This document shows, piece after piece, positions 1 to 10,700 of a stretch of DNA of 64,000 nt. The notes below the pieces were generated by a model, which made no database searches, was not told the DNA's origin, and saw only the letters and a program-made list of their open reading frames with translations. Source of the DNA: Lachnospiraceae bacterium (GTDB lineage Bacteria > Bacillota > Clostridia > Lachnospirales > Lachnospiraceae); contig SVFN01000015.1 of NCBI GenBank assembly GCA_015056815.1, forward strand, positions 1-64,000. The letters run 5' to 3'. A program made the position numbers and the translations under genes. Within the stretch, counting starts at the first letter, position 1, and the number at the start of each line of letters is the position of its first letter.

Positions 1-690
1 TCGTCCTCGAATGCCACGGTTACTGTTTTGCCCTTGCCAATCGTTACGGTCGTGCTGTCGCCGGTCTTCTGTGCTTCATTTCCAACCTGGTACTTCACAG
101 TTTCCGTGTAGCCTTCAATCGCATGAACAGACTCCGTCACGGTATAGCCGCCCGCCGCTGCTTCCAGCTCTAATGTGTAGATTCCGGTTGTATTATCCTT
201 CGTGAAATCTTTCAGCGTGTAGGTGTCGGTCTTACTGTTTGTGTTATTCTTAACCGTAAATTTCAGTGCACCTTCTGCTTCTTCCTTGCTGACATCTCCC
301 TTAATCGTCTTGGTGATAATGAGCTTGCCGCTGTTCTCTTTGTAGTCGTCCTCGAATGCCACGGTTACTGTTTTGCCCTTGCCAATCGTTACGGTCGTGC
401 TGTCGCCGGTCTTCTGTGCTTCATTTCCAACCTGGTACTTCACAGTTTCCGTGTAGCCTTCAATCGCATGAACAGACTCCGTCACGGTATAGCCGCCCGC
501 CGCTGCCTCCAGTTCCAGAGTGTAGATTCCAGTTGTATTATCCTTCGTGAAATCTTTCAGTGTGTAGGTGTCGGTCTTATTGCTAGTGTTATTCTTAACA
601 GTAAACTCCAGCGCACCTTCCGCCTCTTCCTTGCTGACATCACCTTTCAGGGTCTTGGTGATAATAAGCTTCCCGCTGTCCTTTTTGTAA
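1..690 (-). repeat. Near-identical 345-bp tandem repeats in the adhesin
   Basis: The sequence at position 1 reappears at 346, giving units of exactly 345 bp (115 codons). The copies at 1-345 and 346-690 differ at only scattered bases, and a third, more divergent copy follows to about 1035. The 345-bp period keeps frame, so copy number could change by recombination without breaking the protein. The array continues past the left edge. Confidence 0.9.
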
Positions 691-3600
691 TCATCTTCAA
701 ACGCCACTACGGATTCGCTATCTTTCTCAACCGTCATCTCCGCTTTATCATCCGTTTTCTGTTCCCCGCTGCCGATCCGGTATTTTACAGTCTCTGTATA
801 GCCCTCAATCGTATGAACACTCTCGGTAACGGTATAACCGCCGACCTCCTCCGTCAATACTTTCGTATAAATACCACTCGCATCATCCCATGTAAAATCT
901 TTCAGCGTATAAGTCTCAGTCACTCCGGTCGTATGATTCTCAACTGTAAATTCCAGCGCACCTTCCGCTTCGTCCCTGTCGATATCGCCTTTCAGTGTTT
1001 TCGTGATTTTAAGGGTTCCTTTGTCCTTCTCTTTCTCTGTATATTCATTTTCCAGAGCCACCCTGACCGTCTTATCCGCTTCAACATTGATGCCTGCCTT
1101 GCGGTCTGCCGATTCTGTCGGCGTTGCTCCGTTAATGCCGGCTTTGCAACCGTCAAAGGTAAATCCAGCCAGCTCGTACTTCACTTCTTCCACGATATAC
1201 CCACCGCGCGGCTGCCCGCTCAGTTTCAGAGTATACGTATCCGTCCCGTCCGTATGGGTAAATGCGGACAACGGATACTCCTTCTTCTCACCGTTGGCAA
1301 CTCTGGTGACACATACCACAATACCGCTCTTTGCCAGTGCTTCCGGAACATTTCCGATGATCTTTTTCGTGATCTGCAGCTCACCGGGGATATCCTCGTA
1401 AACGTCTGTCACCTTAAGTGTCGTCGTTTTCCCTTTCTCCACACCGGCCACAGCACCGTTTTCCTTACCGCCCGTCTGTGTGATATAAACCGTGTCGCCA
1501 TCTGCCTTCAAACCATAAACAACATTTTTCGCCACATAGCCATCCAGCTCATAACTCTCCTTTACGGTATATTCCCCAGTCGGAACATCTGCAAACTCCA
1601 AAGAATAAATACCATTCTTAAGCGTAAAATCTTTCAGCTTATAAGTTGCAAAAGCTCCGCCTGACTTTTCGGGCGAAGGAGTCACCCGGAACGTGATCTG
1701 ATCCGTCACATCTTCCAGTTCATCTGTCCGGATACCGCTTAAGGATTTTTCCAGTCGCAGGATTCCCCTGTCTCTGGAATAGGTATTCGTAAACTTTGCC
1801 GTCATTCCTTCCGGTGGATTAAAAATAAATTTCTTCTCGATCCCGTTCGCATATGCTTCCGGATCTTTACTGTCGATCTGAACCTTCGCCGTAGTCGTAT
1901 ACTGCTTCTCAAGATCCGAACCGGCATACGAATCCTTATACTTCTCCCAGACCGTTACCTGTGAGCCTTCCGCAAAACCGTCCAGTCCGTTTACTTCATA
2001 ATAATAGTCTCCGCTTCCGTTTGTTTTCCAGCCGCTGTCAGTACCGTCAATCGTTTTCTCCACTACCTCTGCAGCATTGTTCTTGTTGACAATCTGCACA
2101 TGGAAAGTCAGATATTTCTTCACGTCTTCCCATTCTCTGTCTCCCTGTACAGTCTTTCTGAGGACAAACGTATACTGTTTCTTCGCATAAGTATTGGTAA
2201 ACAGCCAGGTATCTGTTTCGCCCTGTTCAGAAAGCTTTTCGGTCGCAGTCGAAGTACTCTTTGCTTTTTCGGAATTCACTCTGGTGCTGACAGACGTCAG
2301 GTACGCTCCGGAAGGATCCGTCGCATTTTCTTTGATCGTATATACATCACAGGGAACATCATAGATCGTAAAGACATAATCCAATCCGTCCAGACTCCAT
2401 CCGTCTGCTGTTGTCCCGTAAGAATCCGGCGTATTCCAGCCTTTGTCCGTTCCATTTATGGTCTTATGGAAACGTCCGTTTTCTCCTGTGATCTCAAAGG
2501 AAAGACAGCCTTTCACCGTCACCCATTCCAGTCCGGTCACACGTTTGCGTAAAACAAGATCCCCGCGTGTTTGGGCGTAGGTATTTGAGAACGCACATTC
2601 CTGGGTATCATTCTTTGTCACTTCCACAGCAATCTCATTGCCTTCGTTACCATCTGTTACCCGATCCGCTGCCAACTGGTACTTCGTAGTGGTAGAATAA
2701 CCATCCTCCTGTAGCACTTTCTCCACGATCGTATAGATTCCGACCGGCAGTTTTTCCAACGTCAGTTTATATGTGCCATCTGCCTCCTTAACAAAGTCCT
2801 CTTTGGTAAAAGTCTCCTTATATTTTCCATCCTCACTCGTCACCTGGAAGCTGACATCAGAAGCCTTCGCCAATTCTTCCCAGTCAAGCCCGTTAAACTC
2901 TTTGTGAATGACAAGTTTACCAAGATCCTGCTTATAGTCATTGACAAAATCCGCGCTTCTTGTATTATCAGCCTTAAAGCCGATGATCTTAAGCAGCGCA
3001 TCGCTCTTTACGGAGCCAATGCTGCTGGTAGTCGTGCGGGTATAACCTTCCGTCTCATTCTGGAACGTTTCCTGAATGGTATAGTCACCTGCATAAAGAC
3101 CTGTCAGTTCATACACATATGTACCGGAGCCAGCCGGATCTTCCTTAAACTTATCCTTTGACGGCTTGATCACCTTCTTTGTAAATGTACCACCGTTACG
3201 CAAAGTTCCCGTCACAGTAAAGATCAGGGAATTCTTTACCTTATTCCAGTCAAGGTCTCCTGTTACGGTTTTGGTCAGTTTCAGGGAACCTGTCAGCTCC
3301 TCGTAAGTATTGGTAAAGGATACTTCCGAATCTTTATCCTTTTGCACATTGAATCTGGCACCGCCCACTTCACCGTTTCCGGTGGCTGTACCTACCTTAT
3401 ATGTAATACTTTTTAACGTATAATCTGCCAGATCCGAAGTTGTCTCCGTGACACGGTAAGTGCCCGTCGGAAGATTATAAACAGTCAGTGTATACGCTTT
3501 GGAATCCTCATCATAAGTAGAAGATACGACTCCTGCGATATTGGCCGTCACAAGATCATATATGCGAACATTCCCCTCTGTCGGGCTGACCGGCTCAATG

Positions 3601-6600
3601 GTAAAGCTGATTCCCTTCGCCGCCTTCTCGATATCCGCCTCTGCCCCGATGCCACTAAAGGTCTTCGTCAGCACTAACTGCCCTTTTTCTCTCTGATAAG
3701 AATTGACGACTTCCGCAGTCTGTCCTGTCGCTGCATTGAACGTAACCGTCGCCGGATTCGCTGTTTTTCCTGCAATTGTGGTTTTGCGCGTATATCCGGA
3801 AACATCTGCTCCCGTTTCTTCGATCGTATAAGTGCCACTTTCGAGTCCGTCGATCGAACAGGTATAATTGTTTGCCGCAGTCAGCTCTGTTCCCGCTATC
3901 GTGGCAATCGTCTGACTCCCCTTTTTCACGATAAAGCTGACTTTGTCCGCGATCTTCTCCCAAGCCAGATCACCGGTCGTTGTCTTTTTGATCAGAAGCG
4001 CGCCGGTCTGCTTGTATGTATTTGAAAAGTGAATCTGTGTTTCTTTTCTCTTTTCGACTTCAAAACTTTCATCGTCATCCGGAGTGCAGACTCCCGAATC
4101 TGTCTCACTTCCATCCACCATGATCTCATAGGAAGTGCTGTCATAGGTATACCCGTCCGGAGCAGTTACTTTTTCCGTGATCCAATAATCCCCCGGCTCA
4201 ATGTCCTTGATCGTGATCGTGTAAGTCCCATCGCTCTGTGCTGTCAGCTTACTTCCCTCAATCTCTTTATAGGTCTTATAATCCGAATCCCTTATCACAA
4301 AAGTGATCTTCGCAAGGGCTTTTGCCACATCTTCCGGGTTGCCAACACCCGCGATCGTCTTGGTAAGGGTAAGCTCTCCCGTCTTTTCCTCACTTTCTTC
4401 ATTCGGAAACAGGATATTTACCTTATTGGAAAAAGTCTTTACTTTATCATAATATTTCGAAGAAGTCTTCGTCGGCAGTTTCGCCGTACTTCCATTGATC
4501 ACAAAGTAATAAGGCTCATCTGCCAGTTTAAATCCGGTCTTCGCCTTCGTCTCGATCAGGGAATAAATATAGTCAACATTTAATCCTTTGACCGTAACCG
4601 TACCTTCCTTGGTAACCTGGATATTCTCCTCCACGACACCATCTTTGGCATACAGCGCTGTCCCTTCACATTCCGCCGGAACCATGGAATCTGTTGCCTC
4701 ATCATAGGTATAACGCGTCACCTTAAATTCCGAACCGTCAAGCGCCACCATCTGCCCGCCGTCTGTCCAGTATTTCTGAATGGTGAAGGTACCCAGTTCC
4801 GAAACAGCCAGACCGCTCGCCTCAATGCTGCTCGCATCCAGATTATCGTTTGCTCCTCCGGACTTTTCGGAGATCCCATCGATTTCAAACCTGTTTGAAG
4901 AGTTTTCTTCGTTGAGCTGATCACCCGCCAGATTGATCCTCCCGGTATATGTAATACGAAGTTTCTTATCATCCGGCAGTCCTGTGATGATCAGCTTGTT
5001 TGTAGCCGCATCAAAGGTATATTGATAAGCAGTTCCCTTCGCCAGTTCCGTGTAGGCGGAGCCGTTCCACTGCTCCACTTTCATGGTGTCAAATTTATAA
5101 AGAATGGCGCTGCCCATCGTATCGGTCGCTGTCAACGTACCTGTTCCCGGAAGCAGATCCAGTTCCTCTTCATTCACCATAACGGTATAATTCACAAACG
5201 GAAGGCTTACCTCATGTGTTTTCTTCACAACAGGCTGCGCCGTCAGCTCTGTGGAATCCGTCGCTTTCCCCAGATCCAGGCTGCCTACCTTTCCCGAAAC
5301 CATGTTGGCAAAGGTCTCAGATCCCTTTGCCACAAAGGCTGCCTCGTCTGTCACCTTAAGCTCATAGGTAAAGACAATTCCTTCTTCTTTGTTCTTACCG
5401 ATGCTTTGTCTGTCAGCTTCTGACAGCGTAATGCTCCATTTTAACTGACCGTCCTTCACCTCGGGTTCACCGGTCCCCGCGCCGCTCACCTCGCTCTGCG
5501 CATAGTACCAGTTACCACGCTTTACACTTGCAGTCCCCGGCACATACTCCATGCCTTCCGGGATTGTATCCGTAACGGTCAGAACTTCTCCCGCCTCAAA
5601 ATCCACATCCTTTAAGACTGCTTCTACCTTATAATCGATCGCATTCTTTCCGGTAACGCTCTTACCCTCTTTTTCCATATTGGATAAGAAGCTGTAGGAA
5701 GCATCCGCATCCTGGAACATCTTCTCTCCGTCATCCATGCCCTTTTGCTCATAGCTGATCTCTGCCTGATTGTTAAAGACCGCTTTGGTCGGGGCTCCCT
5801 CAAACTTACTCGTGACATGGATCACCAGATCCTTACCATAATACTGCTCGATAAAAGAATCCTTAAATTCGATATACGGAACCCACCAGTTACTGTACTT
5901 CTTAAAGTATTTCTGAGCACTTGCATCGATCCAGTCATTATTGGTATCCTCATCTCCATTACTATCATAGACCAGATCGTCACCGACTTTGATCGTCAGT
6001 AACTCATGCTCTGCGGAATTGTTATAAAACGTATTCTCGGAAAACGCCAGTTCCTTTGTGCCATCCGGAATATCTTTAAACGTGATCTTCCAGGGAATGA
6101 CACCGTCAACGGCCTCGCCCTCTACTTCCTTTTCCAGCCATCCGCTTCCATTTTTATCCACGGACCCGCTCTGTGAAAAGCTACCGCCGTCCTTCGTATT
6201 CACCTTCACATTATTATAGAACGTATAGTTGCCCGTACTTTCCAGATAAGAATTCTGGATCGCTGTGGTATAAGTCGCGACAAAACTGCCGTCTGACTGG
6301 CGGACAAAATTACCCGTGATATCGATCCCGATATTCGCTCCGACCAGACCTGCCCTCGGTGTGTCGATGACAGAGGAAACCAATCGTTTCAGATCTGCCT
6401 CAGACGGATCATCATAATCATTGAGCTTCACCGTAATGGTCCAGTCAATGGATTTCTTGTCTGCACTCATCTTACCGGTCTTTGCAAGCTCCGGCTTTTT
6501 TACCTCCACAAAAGCCCACGCATCCTTGGACTGTTCTTTCTTTTTGTTATCGGTATAATCTGCCTGGAAATGGTTCCCGGCACTATTGCGATCCGATTTG

Positions 6601-7604
6601 TAAATGCCCGGATCCAGTTTCACTTCGTAGGTATATTCGATGCTCTCGCCTGCATGCATGGTTACACCATTCAGCGCCGAAGCCGCGTCCGCGATCGTTG
6701 CATACTCCGTACCGGTATAGACCGCTGAAACCGTGGAGGCCGTCACCTTGATCCCACTGTGAAAAGACAGATACTCCACCATCTCATCTGAAATACGGAT
6801 ATTTTTCACATCTCCGCCATATGCATTCATTCTGACCTTAAATGTCTGATACCAGCTTCCGTCCTCCCCACGTCTTTTCTCTCCGCTTAAAGACTTCGAA
6901 AGCTCCAGTCCACTGGAAGAATTGGCATCATCATAAATGACCTCATATTCCTTTTTAATACTTCCCCAGGAAATACTGATCTTCGTCTTATCGCCTGCCT
7001 CCACAGAGCTGTCTGTGATGTTCACGATACCGCCGATCATGACATAACCATTCTTGCCATCTTCCTTCAGATACTCACTGTCTGTGATGTCCAGAATGAT
7101 CCTGCCCCCCTGTACCTTATAGGTACCTACCTTCTGACCATTCTCATTCAGAAGATCCTGCTCTGACACTGCATTGTCCAGACTGATCCCCGCTAATATA
7201 AGAGTTGACAGGTCAATGGTATACTCTTTCTGCGCTTTATCGTCATTGGAAATCTTCCAGTTAAACCGGACATTGACTCTGTCTCCGTTTTTGACAGTCT
7301 GACCGTTCGTGATCTCCTTACCGTTTACCTGTATGACCGTTCCGGTCAGATCGGCTGTACCATTCCCGTTACCTAAAAGTGGCGGATCCACTGTCTGTAC
7401 ATCCTCCTCTCCCTCCGATACCGTCTCCTGCGCTTGCGAAACCGGTTGTTCTTCGCCCGCCTGCTCACCGGAATTTTGCGATACCGTCGCTGCACCCAGG
7501 AGTCCCGTTGGCAGCAGACATACCAACATCACTACTGCAAGAAACAAGGACAGAGCCCTCTCTCCGATCCTCTTTCTCTTCATCGCTCTCCAAAAGTTTT
7601 CCAT
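1..7604 (-). CDS. Giant Cna-B-repeat surface adhesin (3' end outside window)
   Basis: Over 2,530 codons are open and run off the left edge. The start at 7604 is chosen because GGGAG lies 8 bases upstream; an ATG two codons earlier sits too close to it. Residues about 10-35 form a signal peptide of the extended Gram-positive kind. Residues about 50-1100 look like adhesin beta-domains, with isopeptide-type Ig folds inferred. One SpaA-like domain follows (TIQKYW...DGSEFKV). Then come about twelve repeats of 90-115 residues, each opening with a motif like GxLxITKTLKGD and ending with FxNTY or FEDDY, typical of Cna-B/DUF5979-like stalk domains. The last copies are near identical. The expected LPxTG sorting signal would lie beyond the window. 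Role inferred: sortase-anchored extended adhesin or pilin-like stalk. It has its own promoter downstream of the ATPase operon, so it is probably independent of it. Confidence 0.9.
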   Translation of the reverse strand, partial: MENFWRAMKRKRIGERALSLFLAVVMLVCLLPTGLLGAATVSQNSGEQAGEEQPVSQAQETVSEGEEDVQTVDPPLLGNGNGTADLTGTVIQVNGKEITNGQTVKNGDRVNVRFNWKISNDDKAQKEYTIDLSTLILAGISLDNAVSEQDLLNENGQKVGTYKVQGGRIILDITDSEYLKEDGKNGYVMIGGIVNITDSSVEAGDKTKISISWGSIKKEYEVIYDDANSSSGLELSKSLSGEKRRGEDGSWYQTFKVRMNAYGGDVKNIRISDEMVEYLSFHSGIKVTASTVSAVYTGTEYATIADAASALNGVTMHAGESIEYTYEVKLDPGIYKSDRNSAGNHFQADYTDNKKKEQSKDAWAFVEVKKPELAKTGKMSADKKSIDWTITVKLNDYDDPSEADLKRLVSSVIDTPRAGLVGANIGIDITGNFVRQSDGSFVATYTTAIQNSYLESTGNYTFYNNVKVNTKDGGSFSQSGSVDKNGSGWLEKEVEGEAVDGVIPWKITFKDIPDGTKELAFSENTFYNNSAEHELLTIKVGDDLVYDSNGDEDTNNDWIDASAQKYFKKYSNWWVPYIEFKDSFIEQYYGKDLVIHVTSKFEGAPTKAVFNNQAEISYEQKGMDDGEKMFQDADASYSFLSNMEKEGKSVTGKNAIDYKVEAVLKDVDFEAGEVLTVTDTIPEGMEYVPGTASVKRGNWYYAQSEVSGAGTGEPEVKDGQLKWSITLSEADRQSIGKNKEEGIVFTYELKVTDEAAFVAKGSETFANMVSGKVGSLDLGKATDSTELTAQPVVKKTHEVSLPFVNYTVMVNEEELDLLPGTGTLTATDTMGSAILYKFDTMKVEQWNGSAYTELAKGTAYQYTFDAATNKLIITGLPDDKKLRITYTGRINLAGDQLNEENSSNRFEIDGISEKSGGANDNLDASSIEASGLAVSELGTFTIQKYWTDGGQMVALDGSEFKVTRYTYDEATDSMVPAECEGTALYAKDGVVEENIQVTKEGTVTVKGLNVDYIYSLIETKAKTGFKLADEPYYFVINGSTAKLPTKTSSKYYDKVKTFSNKVNILFPNEESEEKTGELTLTKTIAGVGNPEDVAKALAKITFVIRDSDYKTYKEIEGSKLTAQSDGTYTITIKDIEPGDYWITEKVTAPDGYTYDSTSYEIMVDGSETDSGVCTPDDDESFEVEKRKETQIHFSNTYKQTGALLIKKTTTGDLAWEKIADKVSFIVKKGSQTIATIAGTELTAANNYTCSIDGLESGTYTIEETGADVSGYTRKTTIAGKTANPATVTFNAATGQTAEVVNSYQREKGQLVLTKTFSGIGAEADIEKAAKGISFTIEPVSPTEGNVRIYDLVTANIAGVVSSTYDEDSKAYTLTVYNLPTGTYRVTETTSDLADYTLKSITYKVGTATGNGEVGGARFNVQKDKDSEVSFTNTYEELTGSLKLTKTVTGDLDWNKVKNSLIFTVTGTLRNGGTFTKKVIKPSKDKFKEDPAGSGTYVYELTGLYAGDYTIQETFQNETEGYTRTTTSSIGSVKSDALLKIIGFKADNTRSADFVNDYKQDLGKLVIHKEFNGLDWEELAKASDVSFQVTSEDGKYKETFTKEDFVKEADGTYKLTLEKLPVGIYTIVEKVLQEDGYSTTTKYQLAADRVTDGNEGNEIAVEVTKNDTQECAFSNTYAQTRGDLVLRKRVTGLEWVTVKGCLSFEITGENGRFHKTINGTDKGWNTPDSYGTTADGWSLDGLDYVFTIYDVPCDVYTIKENATDPSGAYLTSVSTRVNSEKAKSTSTATEKLSEQGETDTWLFTNTYAKKQYTFVLRKTVQGDREWEDVKKYLTFHVQIVNKNNAAEVVEKTIDGTDSGWKTNGSGDYYYEVNGLDGFAEGSQVTVWEKYKDSYAGSDLEKQYTTTAKVQIDSKDPEAYANGIEKKFIFNPPEGMTAKFTNTYSRDRGILRLEKSLSGIRTDELEDVTDQITFRVTPSPEKSGGAFATYKLKDFTLKNGIYSLEFADVPTGEYTVKESYELDGYVAKNVVYGLKADGDTVYITQTGGKENGAVAGVEKGKTTTLKVTDVYEDIPGELQITKKIIGNVPEALAKSGIVVCVTRVANGEKKEYPLSAFTHTDGTDTYTLKLSGQPRGGYIVEEVKYELAGFTFDGCKAGINGATPTESADRKAGINVEADKTVRVALENEYTEKEKDKGTLKITKTLKGDIDRDEAEGALEFTVENHTTGVTETYTLKDFTWDDASGIYTKVLTEEVGGYTVTESVHTIEGYTETVKYRIGSGEQKTDDKAEMTVEKDSESVVAFEDDYKKDSGKLIITKTLKGDVSKEEAEGALEFTVKNNTSNKTDTYTLKDFTKDNTTGIYTLELEAAAGGYTVTESVHAIEGYTETVKYQVGNEAQKTGDSTTVTIGKGKTVTVAFEDDYKENSGKLIITKTIKGDVSKEEAEGALKFTVKNNTNSKTDTYTLKDFTKDNTTGIYTLELEAAAGGYTVTESVHAIEGYTETVKYQVGNEAQKTGDSTTVTIGKGKTVTVAFED

Positions 7605-7662
7605 TTGCATTTCTCCCTCTTATAATAGATATAACTGTAAGTTATTACACTGATACAACTAC

Positions 7663-7691
7663 AACATAGCAAAAAATAAACTTTTTGTAAA
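7663..7691 (-). promoter_or_regulatory. Promoter of the adhesin gene
   Basis: Minus-strand -35 TTTACA (7691-7686) and -10 TATGTT (7668-7663) are separated by 17 bases, about 60 bp upstream of the adhesin start. The -35 box lies inside the left arm of a perfect inverted repeat. Confidence 0.6.
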
Positions 7692-7725
7692 CAAATCTCT
7701 CGAAATATTTACAAAAAGTTTATTT
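7674..7725. promoter_or_regulatory. Perfect 18-bp inverted repeat before the adhesin
   Basis: The arms 7674-7691 and 7708-7725 are exact reverse complements, with a 16-bp AT-rich spacer. The adhesin -35 box sits in the proximal arm. This geometry fits a binding site for a dimeric or paired regulator. A role as terminator of the upstream ATPase operon is less likely because there is no GC stem, although the RNA could still fold. Confidence 0.6.
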
Positions 7726-7791
7726 AAAATTCTCTGTTTTTCCTTCTTTTTGTACTATATACCTAAAAGAAGTTTCCTTTTGACCTTCTTT

Positions 7792-10700
7792 TTACTCGCC
7801 CTGCAGCCTCTCATCACACAAATGTCTCATCCATTTCTGCATCGGTGCCTGGTAAGGACGGATTTTTTCTTTTCCTTTTCCATTCTGATAGAAATAGGCA
7901 TCGCTGTTGTAAATGCTCTCTTCCTCCACAATGTCCGCCAGTTCTCTTGCGTCCTCAATCGGCACATTAAAGATGATCCGTTTGCCGAAATAGCGGAAGG
8001 TATCAATAAATTTCAGTTTATACAAAGAAGGATCCGCACACCAGACGATCGTAAAGAATCCGACCGCAGGGCCGTCTCTTAAGATCTGCTCAAAACGTTT
8101 GGCATTTTCCCTGTCACTGCCATAGATCCCACTGCTTTGCAGACCTCTTGCCAGCTCTAAATTGGAAATGATCAGCCATACGTCGGGATCTTCCTCTTTT
8201 TTATGAAGGAACGCCTGGTAGACCGTATCAAATTCCCGCTCCGCAGTCGCGCCGTCGTAGTACCGGATATACTGTGGAACACTCAGTCCCAGATCCTGCA
8301 GTCTGTCATCCAGCTTATCGTTGGAACCGTCACAATAGTTCATGACATAGATGGAAGTCGGTGCCTCGTTCTTTCGCTCTTTGTCAATTCTTTGCAGCAC
8401 CAGCTCCAGTGCGGCAAAAAACAACATATTCTGGGCTTTCTGCACATCCTGTCCGATCATGAGCATGGCATTCGTATCCGCTCTGTCAAACCGGATCTCG
8501 AATTTCTCATTGACCTTCAATGATTCTCCCAGATGCAGTATGCGTTCCTTCGTGATCAGCTCGCCATTGGCATAGTATCTTTGGAATACGCTGTTCCTGC
8601 TTTCCGAAACATCTGCCGCAAGTACCCTTGCCTGCGTCATAAGCCCGATCTGGGTATAATGCTGATCCAACATCTCCAAAAGCCCTGTCAGCATATCCTG
8701 GCTTAAGAAACCGACACGGATCTTATAGTTGACATTCGGAGAACTGATGGCCGGTACATAGATGGCAGAACCGGCATCATTTTCTTCAATGAGTTCGATG
8801 GTGTCTGCTCCCTTCTCCAATACCAGCTGTGCATCCTCCTTCGGGCACTTAAGGGCAATGCGCACTGCCACCTGAGCCATCGCCGCTTCATTGATCGCCG
8901 TCATCCCGCGGATACTCTGGGAGCACAAAACCACATGGAATCCATAGCTTCGATCCAGTCGCAGAATGCTGTCCATGATCTGGGCCGCCTCGTTTGCCGC
9001 CACGGGATTCTGCGTGCCAAACAGCACATGAAATTCATCGATGACTACTAACACCCTAGGCATCCTGCCGTACTTCGCCGCATGGGGACTCTTGTTATAA
9101 GAAGTAATATCACTCTCCGTACAATCCTTAAAGATCTTCGCCCTTCGATCCGCTTCATTCTTCAGATCCTTTAACACACTCAGTCCGAACTCCTGCTCAC
9201 TCTCGATGGCAATGACTTTAAAGCTCGGAAGATTATAATCCGCATAGATCTTAAACTCGGTACCGCTCTTAAAATCCACCAGATAGATCTGCAGCTCTTC
9301 CGGAGAATACTTAAGAAGCGCTCCGGTTATGATCGCATGAAGCAATCGGCTCTTACCGCTTCCGATCTGCCCGACGATCAGTGCATGAACAGACTGGCTG
9401 CCCGCTTCTCCCAGCCGTAACGACTGGATATCACTTGCGCCCCGCAGACCGATCGGAATATCGATCCCGTTATCCGTATGGTAAGTCAGTACTCCCTCCG
9501 GCTTTGGCGCGATATGTTCATAACCGATCACGATCCTTCCGGCGTCGCGGATCGCCTTTTTCATAACAGGCGCAACCTCGATCGTTTCCTCAATGTTTAA
9601 CGGCTGGTCAAAAATATAGCGTATGCTGGCTCTCTTACCCACATCCGAAATGTTGTAATAGCCGGGCATCAGAGAGCGGAAACAGTTACACATCTTCTCG
9701 ATCCCGCGGATCTGTGCCCTAAGAAGTGGCTCTAAACTTGCCAACTGCTCCTCATTGGTCATCAAAAGCACATATACACCGCATTGCTTACCGGTAGCTA
9801 CGATCTGGGAGAGAAGTTCGATCGACTTCGGTGTAAAGCCGGCCGGGAAATCCATGATCGCCACGATACTGTACGGCTGCGGGTTCAAAGGATTATCCAG
9901 ATTGTAATCCCGGATATTGCGGTACAGACCTCTGAAGGTATTCACCTGCATGGTCTTGATATGATCCACCACGATCTGCAGTTGTCTTTGCACCATATCC
10001 GGCTCAGTCTGAATCCCGCCCATAATGACATGATAGCCATAGGTATTATCATCCTCAAAATGCTTAAAGACTGCAAAGGTCTGTCCGGATTTGAGCGGAT
10101 CGATAAAGTAAAAACGCATCTTGCCGGGCGGTGTCGCAAGGAACGTGCTCATGCAAAGTGTCTGCGCATCCGCTTTTGCACTGTCAGAACTGTCGCTGTC
10201 ATATTTATAGCAAAGTGCCAGCGTTTCATTGATCGCCACGGTATAAGGGAATACCAGTGCTCCGTTTTGCAGCACGAAATCATAACTTTCCTCCAAAAAG
10301 GCCTTCGCTCCAGGATTCCCCATGAACTGTTCAAATTTGAAAAAAATATTCCCGACAGTGACATTTAAAGGCTCTTCCTTTGCGGGCGTAAAGTCCTTTC
10401 TGTGTAAAACTCTTGCCTGCTCCATGGAAAGCACATACTGTTTTAAGATCACAGGCGGTATCATTTTAAGCTGTTCTTCTTTATAACGTTTTACCGCCTG
10501 ATCTTCCAGTGCTTCACTTTCTTTTTCCAGCTGCGCAAACTCATTCGCACGTCCGTTTTCCAGCGCCTGTCTCGCAGAGGCATAGTCCTGATCTGCAATA
10601 GTACTCCTTAGATCATATTCCTGTTCTTTTCGCAGTGTACTCTGTATAAAAGCCTGTTTTTCGGTTTCCTGCTCCTTCTCCAGTCTTGCACGCTCTTTCC

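Noticed and set aside
468-1664. A 398-codon plus-strand frame over the adhesin repeats
   Set aside because: It lies antisense to the clearly coding repeat array, changes with the repeat period and has no ribosome binding site or known motif.
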